Under the pieces are notes generated by a model, which saw nothing but the letters and a program-made list of their open reading frames with translations, was not told the DNA's origin and searched no databases. A stretch of DNA of 64,000 nt from Globodera rostochiensis (taxonomy: Eukaryota > Nematoda > Chromadorea > Rhabditida > Heteroderidae). Positions 32,848-43,961 of the stretch are shown in pieces. Location: positions 2,010,001-2,074,000 of the forward strand of contig JAEVLN010000014.1 in NCBI GenBank assembly GCA_018350325.1. The letters are read 5' to 3'. How positions within the stretch are numbered: the stretch's first letter is position 1; each line of letters begins with the position of its first letter. The translations under genes and the position numbers were made by a program.

Positions 32848-35800
32848 ATGGCGGCATCCGACCCTCCGAATTTGTCCAAATTCCGTCTTCCGTCCCTTCC
32901 CCCCGCGGCGTCGTTCGCATTCGACGACCATTTCATGCGCGCATTTTGGCACTGGGGTCTGGTGGTTCACCGCCTCCGATGGCCCCTTTTCGTCGTCCCT
33001 TTTCTGCTCAGCGCTTTTCTCGCCTTTGGCTTCCGTTGGCTTGAAGAACAAGTAGGGGGGCATTAGGCCATTTTGCCTCGAAGTCCGTTCTGATCGATCA
33101 GTTAAATTGAACTTCTCCACAAGGAAACCAGGGATCCGTTGTTCGTCTTTTCGCCAGAGAATGCGCAGTGGCGATTCGAACGTGCTGTGCTGTCCGAGCA
33201 TTGGCCACTGGACGAACAACACTTTTGGCCGGGGAAATCGTGAACATAATTAGGAGAATGCATCAATTTAACTGTGAGTGTTGAAGGTACGATTACTTCG
33301 GTTACGTTGATGTGATCGCGACAGGACGAAGAAGTTCGGAGTACGGTGGAGCGAGGCCGAACATTCTGTTCAGCGAGTATCTGAACGAGCTGGAGAGGAT
33401 TAACCAGGTGAGAAGGGTCAGACAAAGCTCAAGATGATGGCTCAACGATCTTCGGGTCGAATTGAATTTGTTCATACGCTTTGTCCTACCAAAATCGCTG
33501 TTCCTCCACAATTCGAAGTTTATTGTCCACAACTTGACCGTGCCCGTGCTACTGCCTAATTCTTCAACTCGTGAGGTCGGCTTCACCGACTTGTGCATGA
33601 CATACGCATGGAAATGCTACGTGAACGATCACATCACAATGCTTCAGCCGAAAGGGCGATGGATTGGCGGATTGCAGGCGGAGGTGGTCGAGTTGGCCAA
33701 GCAAATAATTGAGCAGGAAGTGAGTGGAATTGGCCTAAGGCTTCGAGGCCGAATCATTTGTTGAGGTGCACATAACCTATCCGATCGGATGGCGCGGCAC
33801 CGAACCCATTTTCTTTGGGGCGTTAGTTGGGGGAGTACATTTGACGGACGAAGAGGGCCATTTCGACTACGCCAGTGCGGTTAGACTGACCTTTAACGTG
33901 AGGGGAGGGCCGGTTGGGGCGATCAGCGGGCGGTGGAGGCGGCGGTTGGCAGAGGTAAATGGGCGGACGGCCAACGACGACAGCCTTTGGAGTGATTGAA
34001 AGTAGGGGGCGGTGCGGGGGCTGATCCGCGCGAGATTGTGTGGTTATGCCCGGAGGCCGCTCCCGCAAGCAATTTTTGCATAAATTGGAAATGCAATTTT
34101 TACACCAAAAATTGACGGCACTCAAATCAAAAATACAGAACAAACAGTTGAAAATAAACTCTTTCCGGTGGTTACTTTACTCGCCTTTCAGTTTCTCTCC
34201 AGCAAAAGCGAACCTGCCAGCGGTGAACAAAGCTTTGTTTTCTTTTTCTAACATTTGGTGGTGTTGCAGCGTTTCTGGAGTTCGGACTGTACCACAACGA
34301 AAGTCTCCCGGAAGGGCTGCAGGTGAAGGGAGTCAATTGGTCTCCGACCTTTGGGCTTTAAGGACGTGGCCAATACGCTGACGCCCAAAATTGGCCGGCT
34401 GCTCGCTTTTGCTGTTTCTGTTCTGTCTCGGAAGCAGCATCGTTTTGCTTAAGTGAATCGTTACATTTATCGCAAATGTCCGCCCGTTATTCAGTTAACA
34501 GTGACCCGGCGGCCTCGGACACCAAAGTGATCGGAATTGACTGGGCGAGGAGTAAACCCGTCCTCGGCGTGGCCGCGTTGCTTTGCCCCGTGTTGGCCAC
34601 GCTGTCCGCCTTCGGATTGTTGCTGTGGCTGGGCTTTCTGTACAATGCCATCGTCAACGTTTCCCCTTTCATCGTCCTCTGTTTGTTGGCAAAAGTCTCA
34701 ACTCCCTTTGTCACCCCCAAAACCTTTTGCAGGTGTTGGCATTGACGACGCCTTTTTGATGGTATTTAAAATCAAATTTTTGCAAAATTTGTTACTTTTT
34801 TTGATTAAAGTCCGGTAGACAATTTATAAAGAAAGGTCCGTTCTTGACAGACCGCCGCTTGGCATCGGACAAATCCCGAATTGAAGACGGGACGGCGGCT
34901 GGCCGAAACGCTGTCGGAAGCGGCAGTGGCCATCACAATCACTTCGTTCACCGATATGGTAAGTACAGTACACATACACACAAACCTACTGTATTTCGTC
35001 CTCCTCAGCTCTCTTTTGGCATCGGCTGCTTCACCACCCTTCCCGGCGTCCGGCTTTTCTGTCTCTACACTTTCTTCGGCATTTTCTTCACTTACCTCTA
35101 CCAAATCACTTATTTTGCCGCTGTGATGGCATTTGCCGGTGAAATGGAAGAGTCGGGAAGGCATTCGCTCCTTTGTGGAATTAAAACACTCCGCCCGGGG
35201 GAAGCAGGTCAATTAATTTGGTGAAAATCCGCTGAGTTTGTCTTCAGATAGCCCGTTTAAACGCTGGGCGTTGTCCGGTTCAATGCCCAGGGGGCCCAAG
35301 GGGACGAGTCGAGGGGAGGAAGCCGGGGGTTCAATGCCCGGGGGGACGAGTCGAGGGGAGGAGGCCGAGGGTTCAATGCCCGGGGGGACGAGTCGAGGGG
35401 AAGAGGCCGAGGGTTCAATGCCCGGGGGGACGAGTCGAGGGGAGGAGGCCGAGGTGAGAACGGATCGGGGGAACTTTTCAAAATGGCCGAAGAATGCGGA
35501 GGCTTGCGAGGACCTGGTGGGCACTTTCTCTGAATGTTTTAAAGTGCCAAAGTCTGTTGAAGGGACTCCGGTCGCGTGACGGACGGCAAACTTTCGTCAA
35601 TCGGTCGGTTTGTCCGTCTCAAAGGCTCTTATTTCGTCGTCCTAAAGGTTCTTTCGCGACGTTTATGGCCCTTTTTTGCTGACCCGACGGACGAAGCTTT
35701 ACGCTTTGCTTTGTTATTCGCTGTTCGTCCTTTTCTCTGTGCTGGGCGTTTTGCACATCAGCGAAGGCCTAAACCCAAAGAATTTAGTCCGGTCAAGGCG

Positions 35801-37636
35801 CGTTGGCTTTTGGCTTAGGCTTAAACATAAAACCATTCGATTGGTAATGCCGTCGTTGTTTTTTAGCTTCTATTTGACCGATTTCTACGAACTGGTCGAT
35901 GAGACGTTTTGGAAAGAAGGCAATAATAAACTCTTCCGGCCGATGACTTCTTCCCGAAAGCAAAAGCTTCCCTCCCCCAACTTCAGGACTTCAACTTCAA
36001 GTTGCGGTCAATAATCCCCCGAATTTGTTCGATCGAACTGAACGAAAGAGACTGGACGAAATGGTCGCCGCCTTCGAGGGCACCCAATTTACCATGAAAC
36101 ACAACGCCACGATGCTGTGGCTAAACGAATTCGAAGCCCAAATGGAGGAGGAACGGACGACGCAAAACATTTCATTGCCCCAAACGTTAAAATTTGTTAA
36201 TAATCCGGTTTGGCTTTTCCCCATTCTTTTGGAGTTTCGGAGGCCATAAAAAAGGGAAACACCCGCCCGACGGCTTTATTCAAGTTTCTTTGTTGAAGGA
36301 GTGACGATTGGTACGGTCGGTGCCGGGAATGGCTTTTGGTGGCGGGGGGACGGCGTCTTTGGGAGTTGGACATGGAATGGGAGGCGCCGAGCGCGGACGG
36401 GGCAACGCCTCGTCTAAAAGCCTTCCGCTTCCAAATCGGGCTTCGCAATTACCGCACTCCCGCGGACCACACCAACGGCAATTAACCATAATTAACTAAA
36501 GCTTAAATTCAAATACCCTCCTTAAATGTCCCTCCTTGAAGGTTGCCGCCTAATGCGCTCCATCGCAAGCCAATTCCCCGAATTCAACGTGACCACCTTC
36601 CACGAGTATTACCCATTTGCTGATCAGGTCGAACCCAGCAATACAGTACCCCAAACACAGTTCACCTAAGCACTTACAGTATCTGGAACTGAAGCCGGCG
36701 CTCTATCGGTCGGTCTTTACCCATTTCAATCTCAAAGCTCTTCGGGACAGAAACTGTTTGCTGGCGATGGTCTGCATGATGTTGGTCTCATTTCTGATGA
36801 TCCCCAACTGGCACGCCGCTTTCGTGGTTTGCACATTTGACACAAAAGTTATTCCTTAAACGATCGGTGAACGCCCCTTTTATTCAGATCACCGCAGCCA
36901 TCGCGTCCATCGATATTGGTCATAAAATGTCCTCATCTGAAATTTTGATTGATTGTCTTAGGCGTTCTTGGCTACATGTCTTTGTGGGGCGTCAACCTCG
37001 AGAGTGAGTTTTGTTTGGGCGTCTTCTTGCTAATTAACCTTATTAAGGCGTCTCCATGATCACCATTGTGAGGGGAGAGACTCCGTGACTGTTCTTCTTC
37101 ACCCGGTGATTTCAGATAATGTCCATCGGGTTTGTTCTGAGAGCATTCGCCGACATGGTCATCTCCAATCTGGAGATGATGACCATGTCGGGCGAGAAGA
37201 AAGAAGGAGGGCAATTGGACATTTTGGGTTCTCCGTGGATTGTCTGCCCACATCACTTACGCTTACGTGAAGGCCCCCAAAGAATTGAGCCGTGATGAGA
37301 GAGCAATTGCCGCACTGGAGACACTCGGGTGGCCCGTTTTCCTGGTAATTACCCTCATTAATAAACCGAATTGTTTAACGCCTTGAGGGTGCCTTCTCTA
37401 CGATTGTGGGCATTATGGTGCTGACCCTGGTGGATGCCCACATCATTCTCATCTTCTTCAAGGTGTTCAGTCTGTCCTCTGTTTATGCCATAATCCCCCC
37501 CCCCCAGACGATGTTTCTGGTGGTCACTTTCTCCCTCCTCCACGGCATCGTCTTTTTGCCCATTTTGTTGACAGTCGCTATGCCCGACGAACGCCGCCCG
37601 CCGGCGGTTGTTGGCACAAAGAGAGAAGCCTGCTGA
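32848..37636 (+). CDS. Patched-related (PTR) sterol-sensing-domain protein
   Basis: Nematode PTR family, twelve-pass RND-type membrane proteins acting in cuticle, moulting and lipid handling. N-terminal helix near 32990; ectodomain with FGYVDVIATGRRSSEYGG and VGFTDLCMTYAWKCYVND; sterol-sensing domain (34520-35160) with FGLLLWLGFLYNAIVNVSPF, GIDDAFLM and ITITSFTDM; second half starting FFRDVYGPFLLTRRTKLYA; ectodomain 2 with FNVTTFHEYYPFADQ; final helices with VSMITIVMSIGF and LLHGIVFLPILL. Several places need a one-base frame change: 34350-34366, 34383-34393 (an AAAA run), and 37232-37248. These may be sequence errors or decay; the protein is otherwise well conserved. An exon of the cytosolic loop holds a 14-residue repeat (35278-35452). 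Confidence 0.85.
35278..35452 (+). repeat. 42-bp coding repeat abutting a splice donor
   Basis: Four units (the first longer and diverged) of GGTTCAATGCCCGGGGGGAC, GAGTCGAGGGGAGGAGGCC and GAG. In the frame of the preceding exon join they read GSMPGGTSRGEEAE each time, with no stop. After the last unit the sequence continues GAG GTGAGAAC, a good donor, so the array ends exactly at the predicted exon end. Confidence 0.75.
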
Positions 37637-38291
37637 GGAGGGCAAACGAAGCGGAAAGAATGAAGCGCCCGGCAAAAGGGGCGAAAAGAAAGAAAAAAAT
37701 AAAAAACAAAATGTTTCTTCACACCAGCAGTTTTTGTTTGGGGGTCGGAAAGTCGGTCGGTCCCTACAAAATTAAAAATTAAACGACCCAAAAAATAATC
37801 AAAATTAATAAGGTAAAGTAAATCAAAATAAATGGGCACAATTTAAATAAAGTAGATTATGATTTTGAATTTTTTAAAACATTTCGCCAAAATTGAAATA
37901 GACTGGCTTTTGAGGAATTTTTAACAAATTGACCTTATGTTTTTTAAAAAAATATTCTCCTAAATTACGCCGCAGCGGCTCTTTTGGAGGCGGCGTGGTG
38001 CAGCGCAAGGGCATTTTGGGAAGGCGGCGGGTGGGAATTGGCGTTGCCGATTAGGCGCCGCCGGGAAAAATTTTGAGATTTTAATGTTTTAAAAAAATTG
38101 CGCTAAAATTTTATTCAATTTTTGCTATTATTCGGAGGGGGGGGGGGTAGCCCAACCCTGGCTACGACGCGGTTTGGTACACGTCAACCGAGGATGCTGG
38201 TTCGAATCCGGCCGCCAAACCTTTTATAGCAGCTAATGAGGGAGAGCAATAATCACTGATAAATTCCTTAATATTTGTTGGATACATAGCT
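37637..38291. other. Intergenic region, no protein gene seen
   Basis: AT-rich with a GC-rich patch (37975-38065) and a poly-G run at 38139-38147. Contains a tRNA-like sequence (38148-38222) described separately. Confidence 0.5.
38148..38222 (+). pseudogene. tRNA-derived sequence with perfect B box
   Basis: GGTTCGAATCC is a perfect pol III B box inside a good T arm (GCTGG, loop TTCGAAT, CCGGC). Upstream, GACG/CGTC around GGTTTGGTA resembles a D arm. Only about nine bases separate the two arms, too few for a normal anticodon arm, and the acceptor stem is weak (alternatively GGTTTGG pairs with CCAAACC over 51 nt). TTTT follows. Most likely a degenerate tRNA or tRNA-derived SINE fragment. Confidence 0.4.
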
Positions 38292-39496
38292 ATGGTTGCG
38301 CTTGATCAATTCGTTGTGTTCTGCAAAGTTTACGCGTCCGATGGAGTGCATTTGTAAGAAAATATTTTTATAAAATTGTGACTGATTCTGTTTTACTTAA
38401 AGTGTCAAGGTTGAGGCAGAGAAATTCACTTTCAATTGGCTTCGCGACTCATTTCTCAAAAACAAAAAGGTGGAGAGAGTGTTGGCCTATGACGGTAATG
38501 CTTTTCAGACAATGAACTTATTAAAAGAGTCTTCTTATTGAAGATTTATCCGGTGACAGAGTCCTTCTGAGCAATGAAGACGCCTTCAAACTGATGCTGG
38601 ACACGATGAACGACATTGGAGCCAACATGGTCAAACTGCACGTGGAAAAGAGTGAGTTTTGGGTCTAACGAGTTTAATGCTACCGTATTCCAACCTAAAA
38701 CAGACACGAATTTGTCTAAAATTCCTCCTTTTTTTGCATCGAGAAAAATCAGGAATAGGATTTTGATAATTTTACTCATGACACGAGAAAAACAATAAGT
38801 AATTTCCAGAGAATAAAGTGACATTGGCTGATAAATGTGCCAATTGTCGCGGGTTCGTTCGTGGCGGTTCGTTCGGAGTTTTCAATGCCAAGAATTTGGC
38901 GGGTTGTGAAAGAATTGGGACGACGTCGAATTCGGTGGTTTGCGCTGACGAATTTGGGAATCTGAGCCCCAAAACTTCGGTGAGTGGCGGTCTGTGGTTT
39001 CCCAGTTCCAAGGCGGCGGTTTCATGACCGGACCGGAGGGGAACAATGGGGACAATTTCTTTTCAGAAAAGACTTTTGACAGGAAAAAACATTTTCCAAG
39101 ACGCTGGTCAATGCCTACAAAGCCTTTTTAATGTTGGAGAAGTGCACTTCCTTCAACGTCTCCGGAATCAACGTACGTCGAACCAATTATTTGAATTAAA
39201 GAAGCGATTAGAAAATGAATAATTTAAAGGTTAAATTGGACGGCGGGTCGCTGAAGGTTGTCTGTGTTGGAAAAATGGGCCATTCGGACGTTCATTTGCC
39301 CACCGCCGAACGCATTCTCACCCAGCTCGACAGCGAGCCTTGGAAATGTGCATGGGTTGCCACGGAGGGCTGCGACGTGTACGTCTTGGAGTTCGAGGGA
39401 GAGGAAGACGCCAGAGAATTTTGTGTTGCTGTCAAAGAAATGATGGACCGGTCTTTGCAATCCGAGGGACGCCTCCGAGTTGGAAACAAACTCTAA
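38292..39496 (+). CDS. PB1-domain-like protein, family uncertain
   Basis: Five exons. The N-terminal 85 residues (MVALDQFVVFCKVYASDG; DLSGDRVLLSNEDAFKLML; ANMVKLHVEK) have the shape of a PB1 domain: two strands, a basic patch, an acidic turn, then a helix and strand. A cysteine-containing middle (KCANCRGFVRGGSFGVFNAK) follows, then a C-terminal exon with WKCAWVATEGCDVYVLEFEG and ending RVGNKL. Order resembles p62/sequestosome proteins, but the middle lacks a proper ZZ finger pattern, so I do not name it. Intron joins at 38343-38401, about 38496-38540 and about 39177-39230 keep frame. Confidence 0.6.
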
Positions 39497-39670
39497 TGCA
39501 CCTTTTTAAAACCAAGGGACTGCTTAAGTAAAATGTAACGGAGCCCATAACCTTTTCCATTGTTTAGCTTTTCCCTTACAATTAGTGGACTCCTGTTGAT
39601 TTTCTTTCTTTCTGAGCAGAACTCATTAACTTGTAAACGAAAGTTACTTTTTAATTTGTTTTTGAACGAT

Positions 39671-40759
39671 CTAAGCGAACAATGATTTAAACAATTCGTC
39701 CCGCTTTCCGTGCGTCCATGGAATCGTTTCGGGAGTGGCAGGGAAGAAGTTGACCAGCTTGGGGATCTCCACGTATCGGATTTTACGCCCTTTCGATGCT
39801 TTTGTGTCCACTTCCTGTTTTCTCTTCTTTCCCCTTTGTTTCAACGACCTCTGGCGCTTCAACCATTTCCTGTAAAAACCAGTGTCAGTCTCGCAAACTA
39901 TCCGTTTTTTCATTCAGACATCAAAAACTCTAATTAAAACCTAAACATACAGCGTGTTCAGACCGTTCATCATCGCTTCCTCGTCTAATTTTTGCTGTCC
40001 AAAGTTGCCTTAAATGGGGGGGGGAACCGGTTTTTGAAATGCAAAAAATATGGGGGGTTTTAAACTTTTTACCTAACGGTTCGTCCGAAGGAGTGACGCC
40101 GGCCTTAACGAGTGATAGCAGCACAAGGAAACCCGCTCTTCTGGCTAAATTCGAATATTACAATATATTCGGAAGCCCTCCGGGGTCATTCACCTTCTTC
40201 GACTCGGGTCCTCGTCTCCTCATCGTCCCCTTCACTTTCTTGCAACTTTGCGAATAATTGACCCAATGGTAAACCATTTAGCAGATCCACCGCCATTTTC
40301 GATTCATTTCCTTCTTTTAACGTTTTGAAGCGATCGGAAATGGATGTTTCATCTAAAAACTAAACGGGAAATCAGCGAAAATATACGCTATACCGCTGAA
40401 TTCCCGGATTTTACTATCGGTGGTTAAACAATCAGCGAGCAGAAGTTGGAGGAGTGTGGACTTGGCATTATTTGCTGAAAATGGCACTATTTACTAGTAA
40501 TGTCAACGCAGATTAACTTTTTGGCAATCAAAAGAATTGTGTCCTAATGGATAATTAATTACATTGAATTGCCTATAATTTTCACGGGGGTCATTAAAGA
40601 GAGCATACCCCGATCGACTTGTTTTTGAAGTTCTGCTGAACTTTCCAAACTTTCGTCCAACTTTTCTCCATATGAAATTTTGGAAGAAGCATCGACCGCC
40701 TTATGCGCCTTCGAGGCTAACACCATTAACCGGTCCCAAAGTGCTAATCGGTCGGTCAT
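39671..40759 (-). CDS. AATF/BFR2 (TRAUB-domain) protein
   Basis: Nucleolar protein of 40S ribosome biogenesis, in animals also a transcription cofactor. The last exon is diagnostic: TKASKGRKIRYVEIPKLVNF and ELFKSLFA at the end match the conserved AATF C-terminus. Upstream exons join in phase: MTDRLALWDRLMVLASKAHK (40759 down), STLLQLLLADCLTTDSKIRE, DETSISDRFKTLKEGNESK, a short acidic stretch, RNFGQQKLDEEAMMNGLNTL, and CETDTGFYRKWLK. It is shorter than the usual 450-550 residues because the long acidic N-terminus is missing. The start follows TTGCCAG directly, so this could be a trans-splice site or an internal exon with more upstream. The coatomer zeta gene ends 438 bases upstream on the same strand. 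Confidence 0.8.
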
Positions 40760-41197
40760 CTGGCAATAATTAAAACGAAAAACCCGCAGCTTAAACGAAG
40801 AAATAAAGCCGCATTGATTGATACGCGATGCATTTTATTAACAAAATAAACAGATAAAATCAATTTCAATTTAATAATTTATGCAGGAATATACGAACAA
40901 TACGTTTGCTAACTTTCAAACAATGGCATAGCCAGAGGACAATGGATTTGCGGGGGGGGGGAAGCCACTCCGGCCAAAAACGTTTCCGGTATGATTTTTT
41001 GATGGGTTTTTTCTTTTTAGAAGACATGACGATATTTTAAATGGTGAAGAATTGGGAATTGTTTAATTTTTGGGTTTCCCCCTTTTGTTGTGAAAACCCC
41101 ACCCGCTCCCTCCTCCTGCTACGCCCATGCTTTCAAACCGAATAAATCCATGTAAAAATCTCCCAAAAGTGTAAGAAACGTCCTACACATCCATCGG
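40760..41197. other. Intergenic region between coatomer zeta and AATF
   Basis: No exon supported. A poly-G run lies at 40952-40961. If the two minus-strand genes form an operon this would be a long intercistronic spacer. Confidence 0.4.
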
Positions 41198-41833
41198 TCA
41201 CTTCAGCAGAGACCACTTCAGCTGATCCTTCGCAGAGCCCAGCAGCGACATTCCAACTTGGGAAATGCTTTGCTCTCCAAATGCCAATTCGTCCGGTTTC
41301 ACAGCACAGCGGGCAACCACAGACTGGGGGTCCGTCTCCAATATTACTCTAAGTAAAAAATAAAAAATGAATTAAAAATTTAAAAAAAAGGACGAACCCA
41401 TCGTCACAAATTTCATCCAGAATGAGAAAAGCCGTGTCGATATGCTCAAACAGAGTTTTTTTTTCAACATTCTTTCGAAGAATTATGGAAAACGCGTCAT
41501 AAAGGCAATTAAGCACGCTCTGTAGAATCAATTCATTTTCTTGCGCACTGCCAATTACGTAAAAAAACAGGTCGACATTATAACGATACAAACAGACAAG
41601 GCCGTCCAGAAGAATGATATCCGCTTAATTTCGACAATTCTTTCGGAAGAATCGGTTAACTTACCGTTTGCTTTGTGTGTTTTTTGGAATAAATTCTTCT
41701 CAAAGGCGCCTTGCTCCTTATCGTGTATAAAAAGTTGTTTATCGTAATATTTGGCCATAATCCTTTTCCCGTCTTGATCAAGAATAAGAATTGCTTTGAC
41801 GCTGTACAACGAAGAAGAATCAAAATCCATCAT
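41198..41833 (-). CDS. Coatomer subunit zeta (COPZ)
   Basis: Small longin-fold subunit of the COPI coat, which drives Golgi-to-ER vesicle transport. Three exons on the minus strand: [42 protein letters not shown]; then [67 protein letters not shown]; and [17 protein letters not shown], ending [11 protein letters not shown]. This follows human COPZ1 closely throughout. The ATG at 41833 is chosen because TTTTAGCTGTC lies just upstream, a likely spliced-leader acceptor, and gives family-like length. Intact. Confidence 0.95.
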
Positions 41834-42667
41834 AATGAGATGACAGCTAAAAAATGAATATTGAGCACTAAATTTTAATTTTAATTGTTGGATTTGCATG
41901 ACAACCGGCATTCTGGTACTAAAAATACAAAATAATACTCAGCCCCGGTTCTCTATCCGAGAAAAATCGGTAAATACCCGATTCGTTTTTTGGGACCATT
42001 CGTTTTCTAGTAACAAAAAGCATTAAACTTCGCACACATTTAATAAAAGTTTGTAGAATATTTTAAACGGATGACGGATGTAACGGAATAATGTGCAGGT
42101 CAATTTTTTACTGAAAAAAATAACTCAAAATGCCTTTTATCGACGCGATTCCATTAATTAATGTTCTCTATCTTATGTCCGTTTTTTGCAAGATTTGGCA
42201 TAGGTGTTATTCATTTTTATTTGTGCGTTCTTTTTATTTGAGTTTTATGATTAGTTTTTAGTATTTGAGAGTAATTATTTACATGGTACCCCCCTTTTTT
42301 TGAAACAAAAATTTTGGTATCCATGTCGATAAAAAAATTGAATTTTCTAAAAATTGAAATTCAGGTCTGGGGTCGGAAATTGGCTCGAAACGGAGGTGGG
42401 ATTCGGATTATACGACTAAGAACCTATAGAAACAATGTTTTATCGACAATGAATACAAAATTTATTTTTTCAATTTTAGTTGATTTTACGCGTCCCAAAA
42501 GATTTTTAGACTAAAATGGAGGTTAGGCCTGCCAAAAAGTTATGGCTAACTTTTATGGGATGCGAGGGACGCGTAAAAGTCTGGGACGCGTAAAGTCAAC
42601 TAGAACCTTTGTTTTACGAGTTGGTTTTTAGTACTTGAGTTTTTAGAGACAATTGCTGATACATAAT
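41834..42667. other. Intergenic region with small inverted repeat
   Basis: Divergent spacer between coatomer zeta (minus) and the lipid-binding protein (plus). Contains the 125-bp inverted repeat at 42478-42602 and duplicated GTTTTTAGTA-TTGAG pieces near 42252 and 42623. No exon supported. Confidence 0.5.
42478..42602. mobile_element. Short inverted-repeat element with ACGCGTCCC ends
   Basis: TAGTTGATTTTACGCGTCCC at the left and GGGACGCGTAAAGTCAACTA at the right are inverted with one mismatch in 20. The element is 125 bp, with TA at both ends. A second inner copy of GGGACGCGTAAAAGT is at 42567. The GGACGCGTAAAA motif also recurs at 24711-24745, suggesting a dispersed family. Confidence 0.55.
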
Positions 42668-43432
42668 ATGGCAAAAGAAATCCCCAACAAATTTTTGGGC
42701 AAGTTTATATTGGAAAAGAACGAGAAGTTTGACGAGTATTTGGCCAGCAAAGGTGGGCAATGAAAGGGTTGGGCCAATTCGCGTTTTTTCTCTTTATTTC
42801 CCATCATTTTGAGGAGTTTCCTGGATTCAGCGCCGAATGATTTGTCAAGCGACCGATGCCAAAACTTTCGAAAAGTCGAGCAGTGGACAGTTCAAATACA
42901 ACGTGTACGACGAGAACCCTGAAAAAAAATCAAGCTGGCAGGGATGGGCCATCGGAGAGACTTTCATCGGGATTGGACTCGATGGGAAGCAGCGCAAGGT
43001 GGGCACTGGGCATTGATTAAAATAGACTAATGGCACCGAACCATCGGTCCCCAAGAGGGGGGAGGGGGTTTGGGGCATTATATTATAAACGCTGTGGGGG
43101 AAATGGCGTGAGGGAAAGAAATTGCTCCGTTTTCAGATAACCTTCGGGTTGGAGGACAATGGCAACACTTTGACCGAGCGGCACTTGCTCTTGGAAAACA
43201 CGAAGGGCACGGCTGAAGTGTACCGCTACTCTGTGGACGACAACGACAATCTCGTCCTGGTGATGTCATACTTTTTGAACAGTTTTACGGGTGGGGGGGG
43301 GGAACACTGCGAATATCAGAGAGAGAGCGTAGAGAGGTACACTCAAAGGAAGCAATAATTAATTGTTTAATGTTTCAGACTTTCTCCAACGAAGGGATCA
43401 CTGCGCGACGTTTTTTCAAGAGGGTCAAATAA
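42668..43432 (+). CDS. Fatty-acid-binding protein (intracellular lipid-binding family)
   Basis: Cytosolic lipid carrier of the FABP/LBP beta-barrel family. Exon 1: MAKEIPNKFLGKFILEKNEK, FDEYLASKG (the family's F-x-G-x-(Y/W)-K-L start). Exon 2: VSWIQRRMICQ, then the barrel strands FKYNVYDENPEKKSSWQGWA, GETFIGIG. Exon 3: ITFGLEDNGNTLTERHLLLE, VYRYSVDDNDNLVL. Exon 4: TFSNEGITARRFFKRVK, the typical end with the R-x-(F/Y)-K-R carboxylate-binding strand. The donor of the third intron is best placed at GTGATG after NLVL; that intron contains a poly-G run (about 43291-43301). No signal peptide. AATAAA overlaps the stop. Confidence 0.9.
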
Positions 43433-43961
43433 AATAAAGAATGATGAAAGAAAAAAGGATGCGACATGACTTTGTTTGTGTTTTCCATTTATGCGAATCT
43501 GACACGACCTCCACCTGCTCAATCAAACCTTTCCGATCTCTTCTTTCCTTCTATCCTCCAATTTAAATATTACTTGATCGCCGAATTGGTTTTTGTTGGC
43601 TACATTTTTCTTAGTCCGAAAAGATTTGATTCAGGAAAATAAAATATGGATTTGTTTAACTCTCGGGCAATAAGATCTGAATAATGCTTCAAAAAAATGC
43701 AACATTTCATTTGAAACGGAGTTTTTGTAACAAATGACTCATTTTTACCCTTTTTAGGAAAAATAACTCCCGTCATAAGCTTATCCGTACCTCGTAAGTA
43801 GCAAACAAATTAAACGCTATTACCTAAAAACCTCCCCGTTGCCAGCTGTGGGGGTGGAGACTATTTTTAGCGCAAACACTAATATAATTGTAAAAACGGC
43901 ACCGGTTATAAGATTTTTTGGAGTTTAGAGCATTTTAGTGGTATTCAAATTCCCCTCATAG
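43433..43961. other. Convergent intergenic region, no gene seen
   Basis: AT-rich 3' flank of two converging genes. No exon supported. Confidence 0.45.
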
